Counted from the stretch's first letter, positions 34,897 to 48,783 are shown. The stretch: 64,000 bases of DNA from Blastomyces gilchristii SLH14081 (GCF_000003855.2 NW_003101678.1:248001-312000); one strand, 5' to 3'. Notes: generated from the sequence alone by a model not told the origin. Made by a program: numbers and translations.

Positions 34897-37800
34897 ATGT
34901 CCATCCAGACCACTTATCTGACCGATGGCAACTGGACAACTCGGCAAGTTAACATTGGAGACATCATGTCCAGCAGGCAAGGGACTTCTGATGATGACGG
35001 TGTGCGCAAGCCACGGAGCGTGCCACCTACTGGGCTTCTTTCCCGGACAATTATGCCCGGCCCTCTGATCCAACTGGCACTACCTGCGCGGCTCAGACAT
35101 CGTGATAAACACGATATCGTTTTTGTAGGCGATGATTTTATACAGATCAAGGAACTTGTCCCCAACGGCCATCTGGAAGACATTGCTACAAAGGCAGATT
35201 TCGATACCAAGATCCTCGATGCTAAAGTTATCGGGAACCCGGGAAATGCGGTTACAGGGACGCAATTTAGAGAGGAGGGTGAATTGGGTGCATTGTCTAA
35301 TACATCACCTGACGACTGCTGGCATAGACAGATCCTTGTTCTAGTTCTGGCTTGCAGGGAGCTCCTGTTTCTGTACGGGGCGGAAGGCCCGTCAGGCCGC
35401 CCGGAATTCATCCACGTGCGACGCCCCTTACCATCAGATGTCAGCTCCCTCGAGCAATATGGCAGATATGTTGCGATCGATCCCAGGTTAGTTCGTACCC
35501 TTACTAGCATCGACGCCGTTTTGTTGAAGCTAACCGCCTGTGCACACAGATCAAGATCAATGGCGGTTTCAGCAGCGCACAAATTTTTCGGTATTTTCTC
35601 CCTGAAATCTCCATCAGTTATCCGCGCAGAGATGGAGGCAGGGCCAGTTAATCCAATTCAGGAGGTATGGATATACGCAATTTTTAAATCCCTAGCTCTA
35701 GCTTGATTTCGAATAATCTTCATACGCTGACCCGTCCTTGTTCTAGGAACGGTTTTTTCGTGCTGATGGCGACATAATAGCCATGGATTTTCTCCACCCA
35801 GCCGCCGGAGACGAGGATAGGATAGTACTAATGCTGCTCGTAAACAATCATACGAAGACTCATATCGCCTGCTACACCTGGAAGGGGGGCGAGGGTCTTG
35901 CAAGTGTCGAGGCCAAGCGAATTAAATCAAGAATACTACCGGAGTTCCGGCTTCCCTCGCTATTTATACCACTGAAATTTGCGACCTCCTGTCTGCTGGT
36001 TAGCCAGGCAGGGTATTGCGTCTACGAGATCAACCTGGCGGACAGTACTGTTTCAATGAGAGATAAAAGTTCGGATGACCGGGGAGGTCAGCCATGTACG
36101 GCCTGGGTTCGGCCAAAGAGGAACATTGCTCACCACGAAATAGAAGATGACCTTTACCTATGCCGCCAGGATGGTGAGTTGTCATATCTGGAAATTAAGA
36201 AAATGGCTGGGGAGTCATGGTGGCTTCTGAAAGACATTCGCATAAAATCAATTGGCTGTAATGTCGACAGAGGCTTTGCCATCCTCGACTCCGGGTTTAA
36301 AACTGGAGGTGATATACTTGTGGCTGCAGGCTCTATGGGTGACGGTGGCCTATTTCTTTTGGGTGCTAGAAAAAATTCGAGATGTCTTCAAAGGATCCCA
36401 AATTGGGCTCCCGTTCTTGATTCTGTTGTGATAAAGGCTCCTGATTCTCAGGGCACGGAAAACTACCAAAATGGACGCAAGGCTGTGGACTTCGCCTTCG
36501 ATCGGATCTTTACATGTTCGTGGGATGGCCTTTATCGCGGGTCAATTACAGAATTGCGTCATGGAATCGAGGCCCGAGTCGGGCTAGTTATTGATCAGGA
36601 AGATTCGTCAAGTGTTCTAGACGTGTGGACTAGCCCAAACCGGCAAACAGGAGGGACATATTTCTTGTTTTCGAACCCGCTATCATCATCTGTCATTTCT
36701 GTTCCCGTCGAAACTGAGGACGATCTATATGTGATGACCGAGGAAGATACTGGCATTGATCTCGAGACCCAAACCATTGCCGCAGGAAGCTCCCGCGAGG
36801 GAGTGGTCATCCAAGTCACGGAGATGTCGATACACCTATCCGTTCTCGAGAATACGACACTTCGCTACTCAACACGGTGTCAAAATCCAGCTGAACGTAT
36901 TATCGCCGCAGCTGTCAGCGGAGCCCTATCACTATTTGCCGCGGCAGTAAGGACAGCATCGGGTATCCATATTCATCTTCGGAAGGTAGAAATAAACGAT
37001 GGTAACCTCCAATGCCCTACTATTGGGCAACCCCTGCCATTGGCCTGTGAGCCGGTTAACTTGACAATCGAAGTGATCTTTTCCCAGCCTGTCCTATTCA
37101 TTGGGACCACAGAAGGGAAACTCCTATCTGCACGGATTGATCCCATTCTAGGCCTTGTACCCTTATTGGAACAATCCATTCTCCTCTTCCCTGGAAATGA
37201 CGAATCAACAGTTTGCGAAAGCTTCGCGGTTATTTCCGTCCCTAGACGTGGAAGGACGAAAACAACACTGTTTTGCGGACTTCGGAGTGGCAACATGGTT
37301 TCGTTCGATGTACGGCTCGAGAGAGACTCCGGAAACATTGGTATGCTTATGTTTTTTCCCATGCACGGATTTATAAAAACCCTATCAACCCGCTAATTCT
37401 TTTGCCCCCTTTTCCAGCACTGGTCCAAACCGACGTCCGCAAGTTGGGCAATACATCTGTCCGGATTCGAAGATACGAATCAGACGCAACCTTTGCGATT
37501 GTAACGTGTGGCCGCGGATTATGGCGCCTATCTGATGTTGAGGATGAAGAATCTGACGAGTTCGTTCTTCACAAGATATGGGTCACTGACCAGAACAATG
37601 TTAGTTCTAAAAATACACCGTCAGGAACTCATTTTTTAATGCTAACTACCCCCTTTAGCCTGCCCGCGTGCAAGCTACGATCGATGTGTTTACCTGCATC
37701 GACTCTCGTCCCGATTTCAACTCGGGGGGACTTGGTGGTTCGCTGGTATGTATCACGAGAAACCAGCTACTGTGCTGCATCTTAGAGAAGACACCAAAAA

Positions 37801-39152
37801 CAGTTCCGCGGCATATTGCAATCCCGGGAAGCCCAAAGAGAATAATATACTCGGAATATTTGAAGCAACTCGTTGTGGCATATAATGCCGTTGAACTCAA
37901 AGAGACTGCAGAGTGCGTGAAGCGCTGGAGACGCCCTCGTATCGACTTCATCGACCCGGACGACGAAGTAGGTGTGTCGTCTTCCATATCCCTAAGTGGT
38001 GAACCGGAAGGTACACCAGAGGCTGAACCCAGGCCATGGAGGCCAACTGGTGGATCCGGCGAAGAGGTCACAGCACTCCTGGATTGGAGTGTCTCGAGCG
38101 GTGATAACGTGCACCATATGGTTGTTGCCGCAACGGCTCAACCACACTCTGCCCATATGGGGAGGGTGATATACATGGTAGCTCGTCCCAGCGCTCGATC
38201 TCCGGGTCAGATAGACTCGTCAGTGAAATACGTTCTTGACTACGAAGCCCCTGTCAGAGCGATAGCGCCCTTCAAACCCAGCTCTTTGGTCTTAGCCGTT
38301 GGCGATCAAGTTATTTTCCAAACTATAGACCCTGTTGCAAAGAAATGGCGGAAACGACCCGGCTATCACCTGGAGTCCGATGCCGTGGCCATCACCGTGC
38401 GGGAACCTTACATATACGTCCTAACACTGAAAAATTCACTTTGCATTCTCCAGGCCACAGACACAGGCCTCACACTACATGGCCAGGACGGCTCCGACAG
38501 GGAAAGCCTCGACCTCGTTAACCTACAAGACGACTCCCGCATAACCATAACATCAACCCTAGGTGGCGCCATCGTCGGCCTGACAGAAGTCGGCCTCACA
38601 CCCGAAGACAAACTCATCCACAAGACCTTCACAGCCCATATGCCCTTGTCAGTCTTTCGGCTATCCAGAAGTTCGCGACCAGCAGCAACTACACCAGGCA
38701 TGGGCTTAGAGGTGACATACGGCACCGCAATCGACGGCACGGTGTATAGGTTCACAACCCTCTCCGAGCCGCAGTGGCGCTTACTACGCTTTATCCAGAA
38801 TGTGTGCATGAAGGAACCGTCCATATGTCCGCTGGCAAGGCGCAGGCGGAGAAACTCCATTGATACGTGGGAGGTTACGGTTTCCAAGCCTGAGTCGTTG
38901 CATGTTAATGGGGATATCCTGAGTCGGTTGGTTGAGGGGGGCATAGGGCAGTTGAGACGGATGATGGGGGTAGAAGAAGAGGACCGCATGACTGAAAGCT
39001 CTAAGGTTGCTGGTAGTGGTGGTGGTGGTGGTGGTGGTGGGGAGAAGGTGAGTAGGTTTATGGAGTTTGCGGCTGCGGTTGTTCCGGGTGCTGAGGATCC
39101 GTTTGCTGCTGTTATGGCATGGATGGGGTCTATGGTACAAATTTCCCTGTGA
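34897..39152 (+). CDS. MMS1_N / CPSF-A-like beta-propeller protein
   Basis: Five exons: 34897..35486, 35550..35664, 35747..37340, 37418..37599 and 37659..39152; 1324 residues. The N-terminal half (LLSRTIMPGPLIQLALPARL; FVGDDFIQIKELVPNG; LDSVVIKAPD; ILVAAGSMGDGGLFLLG) resembles the MMS1_N domain of the DDB1/CPSF160/SF3b130 family, which form WD40-like triple propellers and act as scaffolds in ubiquitin ligases, mRNA processing or splicing. I cannot tell which branch it belongs to, and a clear C-terminal CPSF_A domain is not obvious to me. The C-terminus holds a Gly run (GSGGGGGGGG) from simple sequence. The ATG at 34897 follows a GTG-opened upstream codon. Likely nuclear scaffold; function inferred. 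Confidence 0.78.
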
Positions 39153-40245
39153 CCTGCATCTTTTGGGTGGGTGGGTATTTACGATCCTGGAAAAAGAGAA
39201 CTGGGAATTCGTTGGCATGTTCGCATTTCTGTCCGCTTCTCCAGAGTCCGGCAAAACCAGGAAACAAACAGCTCGATTTAAAGGTGAAAAGCATGGATGT
39301 AGAGGGTTGCTCAGCATGTTCTGCTTTGGCCATTTTCCCCCTTTCTTCTTCTCCTCCCTTTGGCGAAAGGATTGAATTGAGTGACTTTATCCACGCTTCA
39401 CACTTGATTGAATATTTTGACATCTAAGGAGAGTGAGATGAAGATGTCCAATCACATGTTTCAAAAGCCCTCCTGTGAGAGGTTGTTCTTTGTCCATTTA
39501 CGTGGTTGGGTTGCTCAGGATTCAGGATGATTGAATAATTTATAGGCCTAAATAGCTGATATAGGACGAGATGATGAATATTCCTTGCCAAGAAACACAA
39601 TAATAAGTGAATAACAAAAGCTATAGAGGTTAATATAAAACTCTTACAGTATCAAACTATAGTTAAGTAATATTAAATAAAATAAAATTCCCCCTTTTGT
39701 CGTCCTTGCTCTCGTTGTTCCAGCGCCGGGCAATTCGCTTGGCTGTCCCCCACCCGCAGCACGAACGAACGAACACAACGAATAACTTTCTTTTTGTTCC
39801 TCATCTGAAAACCTCGCAAATCACCTCCAGGCCATATTCCATATTCTCCATCTCGGTTTCAGTTACCTACCACCAACAGAAGAATCAGGTAGCGGAAAGG
39901 CAAATTTAGCTTAGCCTTTGATTGCCGCTGGGCTCGGTTTTAGTTCTTGCTCATGTCACCTCATTTGCCTTCGAGAAACCTCACGTCGAATTTTACTAGC
40001 ACGCCTCCACCGTTACCACCGCTATCACCACTCTCGTTAAGAGACAGGCTGCGGACCACATAAATATACCTGGCCTAGAACCTCGCTACATTTACAAGAC
40101 ACACGCAGGCACAACAAACACACAATACACACACACACACACACAACCCCACAAACAGAGATATATATTCTAGACAACGTCAGCAAAAATCGTAAAATAA
40201 TCAGGGGAGAAAACAAACCCTGATAATCATCCAAATTTTCGAAAA
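39153..40245. other. Intergenic region and eIF5B leader
   Basis: 3' flank of the MMS1_N gene and promoter of eIF5B. Contains A/T-rich sequence (39540-39700), a CA repeat (about 40123-40144) and an A-rich leader just before the ATG. No gene seen. Confidence 0.6.
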
Positions 40246-43200
40246 ATGGCACCCAAGAAGAAGGGCGGCAGGAAGCAGCAGGAGGACTGGGAGGCTGAGC
40301 TTGGAGAAACCATCCCACCCACCGACGCTGCTGCCGCCGGCGAGAACGGCAACGATGCTACCAACGATGCAAATGCAAACGATAATAACAATGACGACGA
40401 CGACGGAATGTCCGGCGGCCTCTTAGCAGCGCTCAAGAAGAACCGGAGCAGGAAAGCCAAGAAGGGCAAGGATAATGACTTTGTCGAAGGCGAAGATCCA
40501 ATGGCTGCTGATGCTGCTGCTGCTACTGTTAAGAGCAAAGAGCCGCAAGAAGCTAGCTTTGAGGATGAGGACGATGTATTTTCGGGGAATGCTGCTGCGC
40601 GGCAACGGGCGAAAGACAAAGCGGCTGCGATGAAAGAAAAGGCTAAAGAGGCGGAGGAGGGAGGAAGGTTGAAGTCTAAGAAGGAGAAGGAGAAGGAGAA
40701 GAAGGAGAGGGAAAAGCAGAGGAAGAAGGAGCAGGTGGGCATTTTCCCTTTCATTTATCATATTTTCATGTTCATTTTCTCTATTTACTCGCTATTTTCT
40801 GAGGTGGAAAGATAATGGTAACTAACAATTTCCTTTTTTTTTGGTTTATTTTAGGCTGCGAAGAAGAAGGTCGCTGCCCCAGCTGCTGCCCCCGCGCCAA
40901 AAGCTGAAGCCGCTAAGCCTGTTACTGAAGAAAAACCTGCCGCTCCCTCCGCTGCTCCCGCTGCGGACACTGGTGCGAAGAAGAGGAAAGTCCCGGCCCA
41001 TCTCGCTGCGATCCAGAGGCAACAAGAGGCGCTGCGGAGACAACAAGAGGAAATTGCCCGCCTAGAGGCTGAAGAGAAGGCCGCGGCTGAAGAACGGGAG
41101 AGGCAAATAGAAGAAGAGGAGCGGAAAAAGGAGGAAGCTCGACAGAGGAGAAAGGAAAAGGAGCGGGAAAAGAAAGAACAGCTGAGAAGGGAGGGTAAAT
41201 TGCTCACCAAGGCGCAGAAGGAGGCGCAACAGCGCAACGAGCTCCGGAAGCAGCAGATGCTTGCGGCCGGTGCGGTAGTCCAGGGATTAGAAGAGCCTGT
41301 GGAAAAGAAGAAGCCAGTATATGAAAATAAGAAGAAACGCCCCGTGAAGAAACAAGAGGATGACCTCGAGGCCGCTGCTGCTAGAGCTGAGGCTCAACGA
41401 CTAGAGCTTGAAGCTGAAAGGGCTAAGAAAGCCGAAGAGGAGCGAAAGCGTGCAGAAGAGAAAGCCGCTGCTGAAGCCGCTGCCCAGGCTGCTGCGAAAG
41501 AAGCCGAGGACGATGGTATTAAAGAAAGCTGGGATATTTCATCGGACGAAGAAGAGGCGGACCATGCGGACCAGGCGGACCAAGACGAGAAGCCAGGTGC
41601 AAATGGCGCCGCCAAGGCGGAAACATCCCCCGAAGAGTCTGAGGAGGAATCATCCGAGGAAGATGAGGAGGCTACTGCAACTCAGCGAGCTCTCGCTCAG
41701 AAAAAGGCAGAGGCAGCGGAAAGACGAAGGAAGCAGCATGAAGAAGCCCTTGCGGCACGGTCAGAGGATAATCTCCGTTCTCCTATCTGTTGTATTCTTG
41801 GACATGTCGATACTGGTAAGACAAAGCTCTTGGATAAAGTCAGGCAGACAAATGTGCAGGAGGGAGAGGCTGGTGGTATCACCCAGCAGATTGGTGCCAC
41901 ATATTTCCCCACGGAGGCCCTGAAGCAAAAGACAGCCGTTGTCAACAAAGACGGCTCTTTCGAATTCAAAGTTCCTGGTTTGCTTGTTATTGATACACCC
42001 GGGCACGAGTCGTTCTCCAATCTACGTTCAAGAGGCTCTTCGCTCTGTAACATCGCCATTCTGGTAGTTGATATTATGCATGGCTTGGAACAGCAGACTC
42101 TCGAGTCCATGAGACTCCTTCGTGACCGGAAAACTCCCTTCATCGTTGCGCTGAACAAAATCGATCGACTCTACGGTTGGAAGAAGATCGACAACAACGG
42201 CTTCCAAGATAGTTTGGCTCTGCAGAATAAGGGCGTCCAGAATGAGTTCAGAGACCGAGTCGACAAGACCAAGCTCGCGTTCGCCGAACAAGGGTTTAAC
42301 TCCGAATTGTACTGGGAGAATAAGTCCATGGCTCGTAACGTGTCTCTCGTTCCTACCTCCGCGCATACCGGCGAAGGTGTTCCCGATATGCTCAAGTTGC
42401 TCGTTGCCCTCACACAGGAGCGCATGACCAAACAACTCATGTACCTTACTGAGGTTGAGTGTACTGTTCTGGAAGTTAAAGTGATCGAGGGCCTTGGTAC
42501 AACCATCGACGTTGTCTTGTCAAACGGTGTGCTGCGCGAGGGTGATCGCATTGTAATGTGTGGTCTAAACGGACCCATAGCGACGAACATCCGCGCACTA
42601 CTAACACCGGCACCACTTAAGGAACTGCGTCTCAAATCGCAATACGTACATAACAAGGAAGTCAAAGCAGCGCTTGGTGTTAAGATTGCGGCCAACGATC
42701 TTGAACATGCTATTGCTGGTTCCCGACTACTCGTCGTTGGACCGAACGATGACGAGGAAGACCTTGAAGATGAAGTCATGTCCGATCTGGAGAATCTACT
42801 CAGCAAGGTTTCTAAGGACAACCGCGGCGTCAGCGTGCAGGCCTCCACCCTCGGTTCCCTCGAAGCGCTGCTCGAGTTCCTCCGCGTCTCCAAGATCCCC
42901 GTCGCAAACATCTCCATCGGCCCCGTCTACAAACGCGACGTCATGCGCGCAGGTACTATGTTAGAGAAAGCCAGACAGTTCGCCATCATGCTTTGTTTCG
43001 ACGTTAAAGTTGACAAAGAGGCGCAAGCATACGCTGACGAAGTCGGGATCAAGATCTTCACTGCTGACATCATCTACCATCTCTTCGACGATTTCACCAA
43101 ACACATGGAGCAGATCGCCGAGCAGAAGAAGGAGGAGAGCAAACTACTCGCCGTGTTCCCCTGCGTCCTCAATACCGTTGCTGTGTTCAACAAGAAGGAC

Positions 43201-43670
43201 CCCATCGTCATCGGTGTGGATGTCGTCGAGGGCTCGTTGCGCCTCCTCACACCCATCGCTGCCGTCAAGACCAACCCAGTCACTGGCGTGAAGGAGATTA
43301 TTAGTCTAGGCCGAGTGTAAGTCATACATACCCCCGTCGCCCCTATATACAAAACAAGTAACACCTCAAAAAATAATAGCCTTTAAAATCACAAAATAAG
43401 CTAACATATTTTTTTTGTGCCAATAGTCAATCCATCGAGCGCGAACACAAGCAGATCCCTCTCTGCAAGAAGGGCCAACCGTCCGTGGCCGTGAAAATCG
43501 AGGGCCCCAACCAACCGCTCTACGGGCGCCAGCTCGAGGAGAAAGACACGCTCTATTCTCTCATCTCGCGGCCTAGCATTGATACGCTCAAGGAGTTCTA
43601 TCGAGCTGATGTTTCGATGGATGAATGGGTGCTTATCAAGAAGTTGAAGCCGTTGTTCGATATCCCTTGA
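40246..43670 (+). CDS. FUN12: Translation initiation factor eIF5B
   Basis: Exons 40246..40734, 40855..43316 and 43427..43670 give 1064 residues. The first ~470 residues are a highly charged Lys/Glu/Asp/Ala-rich arm, as in eukaryotic eIF5B. The GTPase domain follows: G1 GHVDTGKT (479-486), switch [12 protein letters not shown]3 DTPGHE (543-548), G4 NKID (597-600) and G5 SAHTGEG. Domains II to IV follow, ending near [14 protein letters not shown]. eIF5B joins the 60S subunit to the initiation complex in a GTP-dependent step. The N-terminal arm contains polyalanine-coding GCT and GAT runs. Splice phases are consistent; the last intron has a GCTAAC branch site. Confidence 0.96.
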
Positions 43671-44541
43671 TTTCGTTTTTTATTTTATATATATATTCTT
43701 TTTTTTCACCCCATGTCTTTTAAGAATGAGGACTTTTTACGTTTTTACAATTTTCTCTCTCTCTTGCTCTCTTGTGCTTTGATCTGGTTTGGTTCCTTCA
43801 TAAAGACGGCGATGCGTTTATCATATCTGATCTTTTTTGTCTGCTTTCCTTTTTAATGTAACTTAAACCTGGTTCTGAAAAGAAAAAAAGCCTGTCATGT
43901 TGATTTCTTTATATCAAAAACCATTTTATTTTACTTTCCCCTCTCCCCTCTTGTTCACTCCCATTTTCTCTCTCTCTCTCTTTCTCTACTTCAATGGCTC
44001 CTTTTTTTTCTTTTTTTTCTTTTTTTTTTTTTTTTTTTTTTTTTCATGTCTCCAACAGCCACTTCATTCATACGTGGATTGGGAAACGGCAGCTAAATCT
44101 TCTTTGATGTTATGTATCTACAACACAAAATGAATGAAAAAAACAAAAAATAATGATTGAAAGAGATGATAAGCGCAGGGCGACACTAGCAAACTTCATT
44201 AATTGGCAATTGGCAATAATACATGAACTCTCTCCTCTTCAATTGAAGCAATGATGGAAATGGTGAATCATTCATAGTGAGAAAACAAGAAAACAGAAGA
44301 AAAAATATTCTCTCCAAGAAACAGACTGTACTCTTTCAGCTTTGCTTGAATCATTCCTACACAGCATGCGCAATTTCATTTCTACTTCCGTATCCAGCCA
44401 AATAGAACAAAAGCCACCCCCCCCCCCCTCCCCCCACCAACAACTCCTTCCCTCTCCTCCTTCCTTTCCTCTTTTCAATCAATCCTTTATAAATCCATTA
44501 CCATCTAATCACCCTAAGAAAACTCCCCTCCCTCCCTCCCT
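43671..44541. other. Intergenic region between convergent genes
   Basis: 3' flanks of eIF5B and the rhodanese gene. T-rich with a poly(T) run (about 44022-44044), then C-rich (44416-44436). Nothing else seen. Confidence 0.6.
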
Positions 44542-45499
44542 CTATCCCTCCCCCTCTCCATTCCCCTCCCACCTCTCCACCGGACCCCCCCTCTTCTCCC
44601 AATCCAACCAACTCCCATAATACACCCCCAACCGTCCTTGATCATACCCCGCCTGCGCCGCCAGCATCGCCATCGACCGCGCACGCACGCCCGCCTTGCA
44701 GTAGAAGACGATGTCGGGTTTCTGCTTCGTTGGTGTTGCTGTTGTTGCTGTTGAAGAAGAAGAGGATGGGGATGGGGATGGGGATGGTGGTGGCGCATCA
44801 GCCTCGGGCTTCGCGAAGCCGAAGCGGGTGAGGAATTCGTCGGGGGGAAGGAAGAAGGCGTCTGGGTGTGTGCGGATGGGGATGTGGTGGGCTGTGGGGA
44901 TTATGCCGGTCGAGGTGAGTTCGGCGGGTTCGCGGACGTCGATTAGGATTGGGGAGGGGGGGCTGGAGCTGGAGCTGCTGGAGCTGGTGGGGAGGGAGGC
45001 GGTTATCTGTTTTCATGGGGGTGTTTGTTAGTTGGTAGTTGGATCCCCCTCCCGGAGGAGGAGACGAATGGATTTTATAGAACCGGAACCGGAACCGTCA
45101 ACCGGGGTCAAATTTCAGCTAAAAACAAACAGTTACATGCCCATTCATTGCACACGCTTCCGTTAAAAAATAAATACATACCTCCTCAAACCCATACGTC
45201 TTAAACTCCATCTCTTTTTTCTGCTCCCCATTCCCACTCGCTTCCCCAGACGCATCCTGCCTCCAAACACCCCCAGTAGAAAACCACCGCACACCCGCAC
45301 AGGGCCCAACACCAACACCAACACCAACAGCATTCTTCAAGCTACCACTCCAGCACCGCTGCACCGGCACCTGCGCCGCCTGTCCTCGAGCAACCCCATG
45401 CCCAGCAGCTATTATCCGTGAAGAAGCTCCCACACCCGTACGCGTCCGTATCCGTAGTAGCTGGCAGGGTAGCCGGGGAACGGCGGCGACGGCGGACAT
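44542..45499 (-). CDS. Rhodanese-like sulfurtransferase, probably mitochondrial
   Basis: Exons 45499..45182 and 45006..44542 (minus strand) give 260 residues. The N-terminus MSAVAAVPRLPCQLLRIRTR is basic and lacks acidic residues for about 80 residues, fitting a mitochondrial presequence. It continues through a repeated Gly-Val stretch to the MEFKTYGFEE block. A single rhodanese domain follows: PILIDVREPAEL, TAHHIPI, and the active-site loop VFYCKAGVRARSM, whose Cys should form the persulfide, then AAQAGYDQGRLGVYYGSWLDWEK. A ~25-residue Pro/Ser/Thr insert (PSPSPSPSSSSST) encoded by GGGGAT-type simple repeats precedes the active site. The family transfers sulfane sulfur; the acceptor is unknown. 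Confidence 0.87.
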
Positions 45500-46673
45500 T
45501 GTATTGTGGGCTGAAAGGTGTCGTTTTCTGGAGTAGTGTAGTAGATATACAGATATATATATATATGGGGGTAAATGTTAGGGGGGTAAATGGAGGGTGT
45601 ACAAAAAAACAATTGAAGTCGGCGGGATGAGTGATGATCGATTTAGCTGTTTTTTTTTTTTTTTTGGGGGGGGGGGGGTTCTTGTTCTTGTTCGGCGAAC
45701 GAAAAATAAAATCCTCAGCTCAGGGTTTCGGCGATTGCGATTGCGGGATGATGTCAGCGGAGGACATAACTTTGTTAACTAAGTTAACTCCCCTTTTTTT
45801 CCATAGCTCACTCAAGGAGTTTTATGTTCATCTACTAAATTGAATATGCATTCAGACTAAGTTCTGCTGCAGGATGTATCTGTTTTAATAAGAAAAGAAG
45901 TGAGAAAATAAAATAATATATTCATATAATGATGCATGAGAGAATGACAAACATACACAGTATAATATAAGTTAATGAAATATTATATTAATATATGCAT
46001 TTATAATAGATTGAATGCAGATGCAGTAATAAGAAACAGAAACATAAAACATAAAAACAATCAAGAGTACATATACTTTATAGAGACGAGACAAATCACT
46101 CTGTTCTCTCATCTTGCTCAGTCTTGCTTGCTCTGCATCACAGAAAGAAGGAAAAAAAAAAAAAAAAAAAAAAAAGAGTTGAATTTAGTGATTAAAAATT
46201 AGTATAAAAGAAGCATTGGTAATTCCATTTGTGTTCATTCTCAAGTCCCCCCACCTTGCTCTTCGCCCCAAATCAGATCCTCTTCTCCTCTCCACTCCAC
46301 TCCAACTCCTTTGTTTTCCCCCTCATATCCAACGCTACCTACCTACCTGGGTAGGTTTCCGTTTGTTTCATGACCTGTCAATATTTATTGTTTGTGTTTG
46401 TTTTCATTCGTCAATGTTGTTTATCTGATTTGATTTGATTTTCATCCCACTCATCGAATTTTCAAAAACCGGGGCCTGGTCCTTGTATTTTCGTATTTGA
46501 TTTTCTTTTTTAGTCGACATATTGGGAACTTTCATGGGTATAAAGTTTGCCCATCTTTGGACGGGGAAAAGCGGAGAGAGATGGACGGATGCGTTAAAAA
46601 GGTATTGAGAGGGAGAGAAACTTCCGAATTCAAGTAATGAAAAAAGACAGAAAAGAGAGAAAAAGAAGCTCAT
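45500..46673. other. Intergenic region
   Basis: Promoter of the rhodanese gene and 3' flank of ERG5. Contains T/G homopolymers (about 45648-45680), an AT-rich stretch (45890-46200) and a poly(A) run (about 46150-46173). No gene seen. Confidence 0.6.
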
Positions 46674-48559
46674 CTATTCCGGTCTGCGGCGGAAAACGAG
46701 GGGGCAGTCATCCTGGTGTTGTTTAAAAGGGTTAGCTTTTATCTTTGATATATCTCTAAGCAAAGAAGACATATAATTTAACTTACCTGCGGGAAAATCG
46801 TAGCAAACACCCGAATATCCTCCGATACAGGGGTGATATGATGGTCCCAATCGAGAAACATACTAGCCTTACCAATCATAGCCATCAGATTAAGTTGGGC
46901 ATATGTTTGACCCAGACAATAATGCGGGCCTGTGCCGAAGACGAGGAAGTTCTTTGCGGCCTTATCCGCTTCACCGTTCAGCCATCGCTCTGGTTTGAAT
47001 GAGTCCGGGTCCGGGTAGGCCTCTGGGTCATGAGTGGCGGGCCACACGGAGGGGATGATCATGGAGCCCTTGGGTAGAGTGTAGGTGGGGGTGACGGGGA
47101 AGTCCTTCTTGACCATGTAGGGAACCATGATTACTGGTGGGCGGTAGCGGAGGGTTTCTCTGACAACTGCGCGAGTGTAGGTCATCTGATCCAGCAGCTC
47201 CATGCTGATGGGGACATTACGGTCGCCGCCTCTGAGTCTCAGGTTCTCTTCGCGGACTTTGTCGAGGATTTCGGGCCGGTCAGCCATGAGTTGGAAGAGC
47301 CAGGTGGACGCGCTACTGGTGGCATCCTGTGAAGCGAACAGGAAGGTGAAGATGGTCTGGGCGATTTCATAATCGGTGAAGTCACGGAGGAGATGGGCTG
47401 GTTTATCTGAATCGTTCACGGGCACGCCCTTGGCGATCTTCTCGCGGTAGGCGGCGGAGTCCAGCATATTCTTGACCCAGGCGTCCATGATGCAGGTTAC
47501 TTTCTCGCCCTTGGCCATGCGAATTTTACTCTTGGCAGCGCATTTTGAGAATTCGCGCAGGACCATGTCTGACGATTTCTTTCCGTACCATGTCTTGGTG
47601 AAGGGGATGATGATGGGGAAGTTGACCAACTCGAGGGCAGCGGTGATTAGGTAGTAGTCGTCTGCGATGTTCTTGACGGCCTCATCAGACATGTAATGGC
47701 CCACGAACGTGCGGCAGGACAATGCGGTCATCAATTCACGGAAATGCGGCATCCACGGCTCCGGCTTCATCTCGAGCTCCTCGGATTTTTGGACGAACAT
47801 GTTGTAGAATCTATCATAGACATCTTCCAGCTGGGGCATGTAGTTGGTCAGGGCCGCTCTGGTGAAAAGGCCGTTCAAGCCCTTGCGATATTCTACGTGC
47901 TCTTTGCCATCCAAAAACACCCAGTTATCCTTGCCAAGAAGTTTGTGCGCAACATCGACAACGCATGGTTTCACATATGCTGGCGAATTGAAAACCTTAC
48001 GGGACATATCACGGGTCGAAGCAATGACGACGAACCTACAGGGGAAACGCGCGAAACAACGGGGCGCGCAGATTGTTCAGCACAGTTGAACTACCAATAT
48101 ATCGTCATAAAAAAAAGGGATGGGGAAAAGAGCATACTTGTGGAAAACGGAGACACAGCTCAATTCACCGCTAGCCCATTTCGCCTGGTACTCGAGGAAC
48201 TTTGGATTGACGGACTGGAGGAAGGGGCCCATGAAGGGGATTTTGAACCTGGGGCCTTCAATGGATCCCTTGAGCCAGATGTATTTCACTGTGCAGCGGT
48301 GGAGGGTAACTGTTAGCGTTGTCTTCCATGATGATGATTATGATGATGATGATGATGATAGTAATAGTAATGGGAATGGGAATGGGAATAGCATACCTTG
48401 ATCGTAGGTGACGAGGAGGAGGAAGATGGTGAAGAGGGCGGACCAGATGGTCATGCCATTGTAGATGGACATCAACAAGCCAGCGGGATCCTGGGTGATT
48501 GAGGAAGCCAGGCCGGCATCAGCCACGGGCGAGGCAAACGTCTCATTGACGGTCGCCAT
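46674..48559 (-). CDS. ERG5: Sterol C-22 desaturase, cytochrome P450 CYP61
   Basis: Exons on the minus strand: 48559..48397, 48288..48138, 48035..46787 and 46712..46674 (39 nt); 533 residues, the normal CYP61 size. An N-terminal membrane anchor ([17 protein letters not shown]) leads to [25 protein letters not shown]450 marks include the I-helix [15 protein letters not shown], the ExxR helix ETLRYRPP and the heme loop [11 protein letters not shown] with Cys478 as the iron ligand. It adds the C-22 double bond in the last steps of ergosterol synthesis on the ER. CCAAT boxes lie upstream, which fits control by the CCAAT-binding complex and SrbA as known for other erg genes. The first intron holds GAT/CAT and GGGAAT simple repeats. 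Confidence 0.94.
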
Positions 48560-48720
48560 GGCCAATTGAAGAGAGAGGGCTTGGTTTGAGCAGCTCTGAT
48601 CAAAAGGGATACAGATGTTGGGAGGAGTCGAGCGTTAACGGAAGGGGAGGGAGGACGCGAGGAGAAAAAAGGGGCGAATGCAGGAGGTGGATATTTCCTC
48701 GATTCTCCTCTGTCTATCTA

Positions 48721-48742
48721 TTTCTCTCTCTCTCTCTCTCTC

Positions 48743-48783
<41 letters not shown>

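Noticed and set aside
41394..42917. Long antisense frames inside eIF5B
   Set aside because: Shadows of a biased, charged coding region on the other strand; no independent signals.
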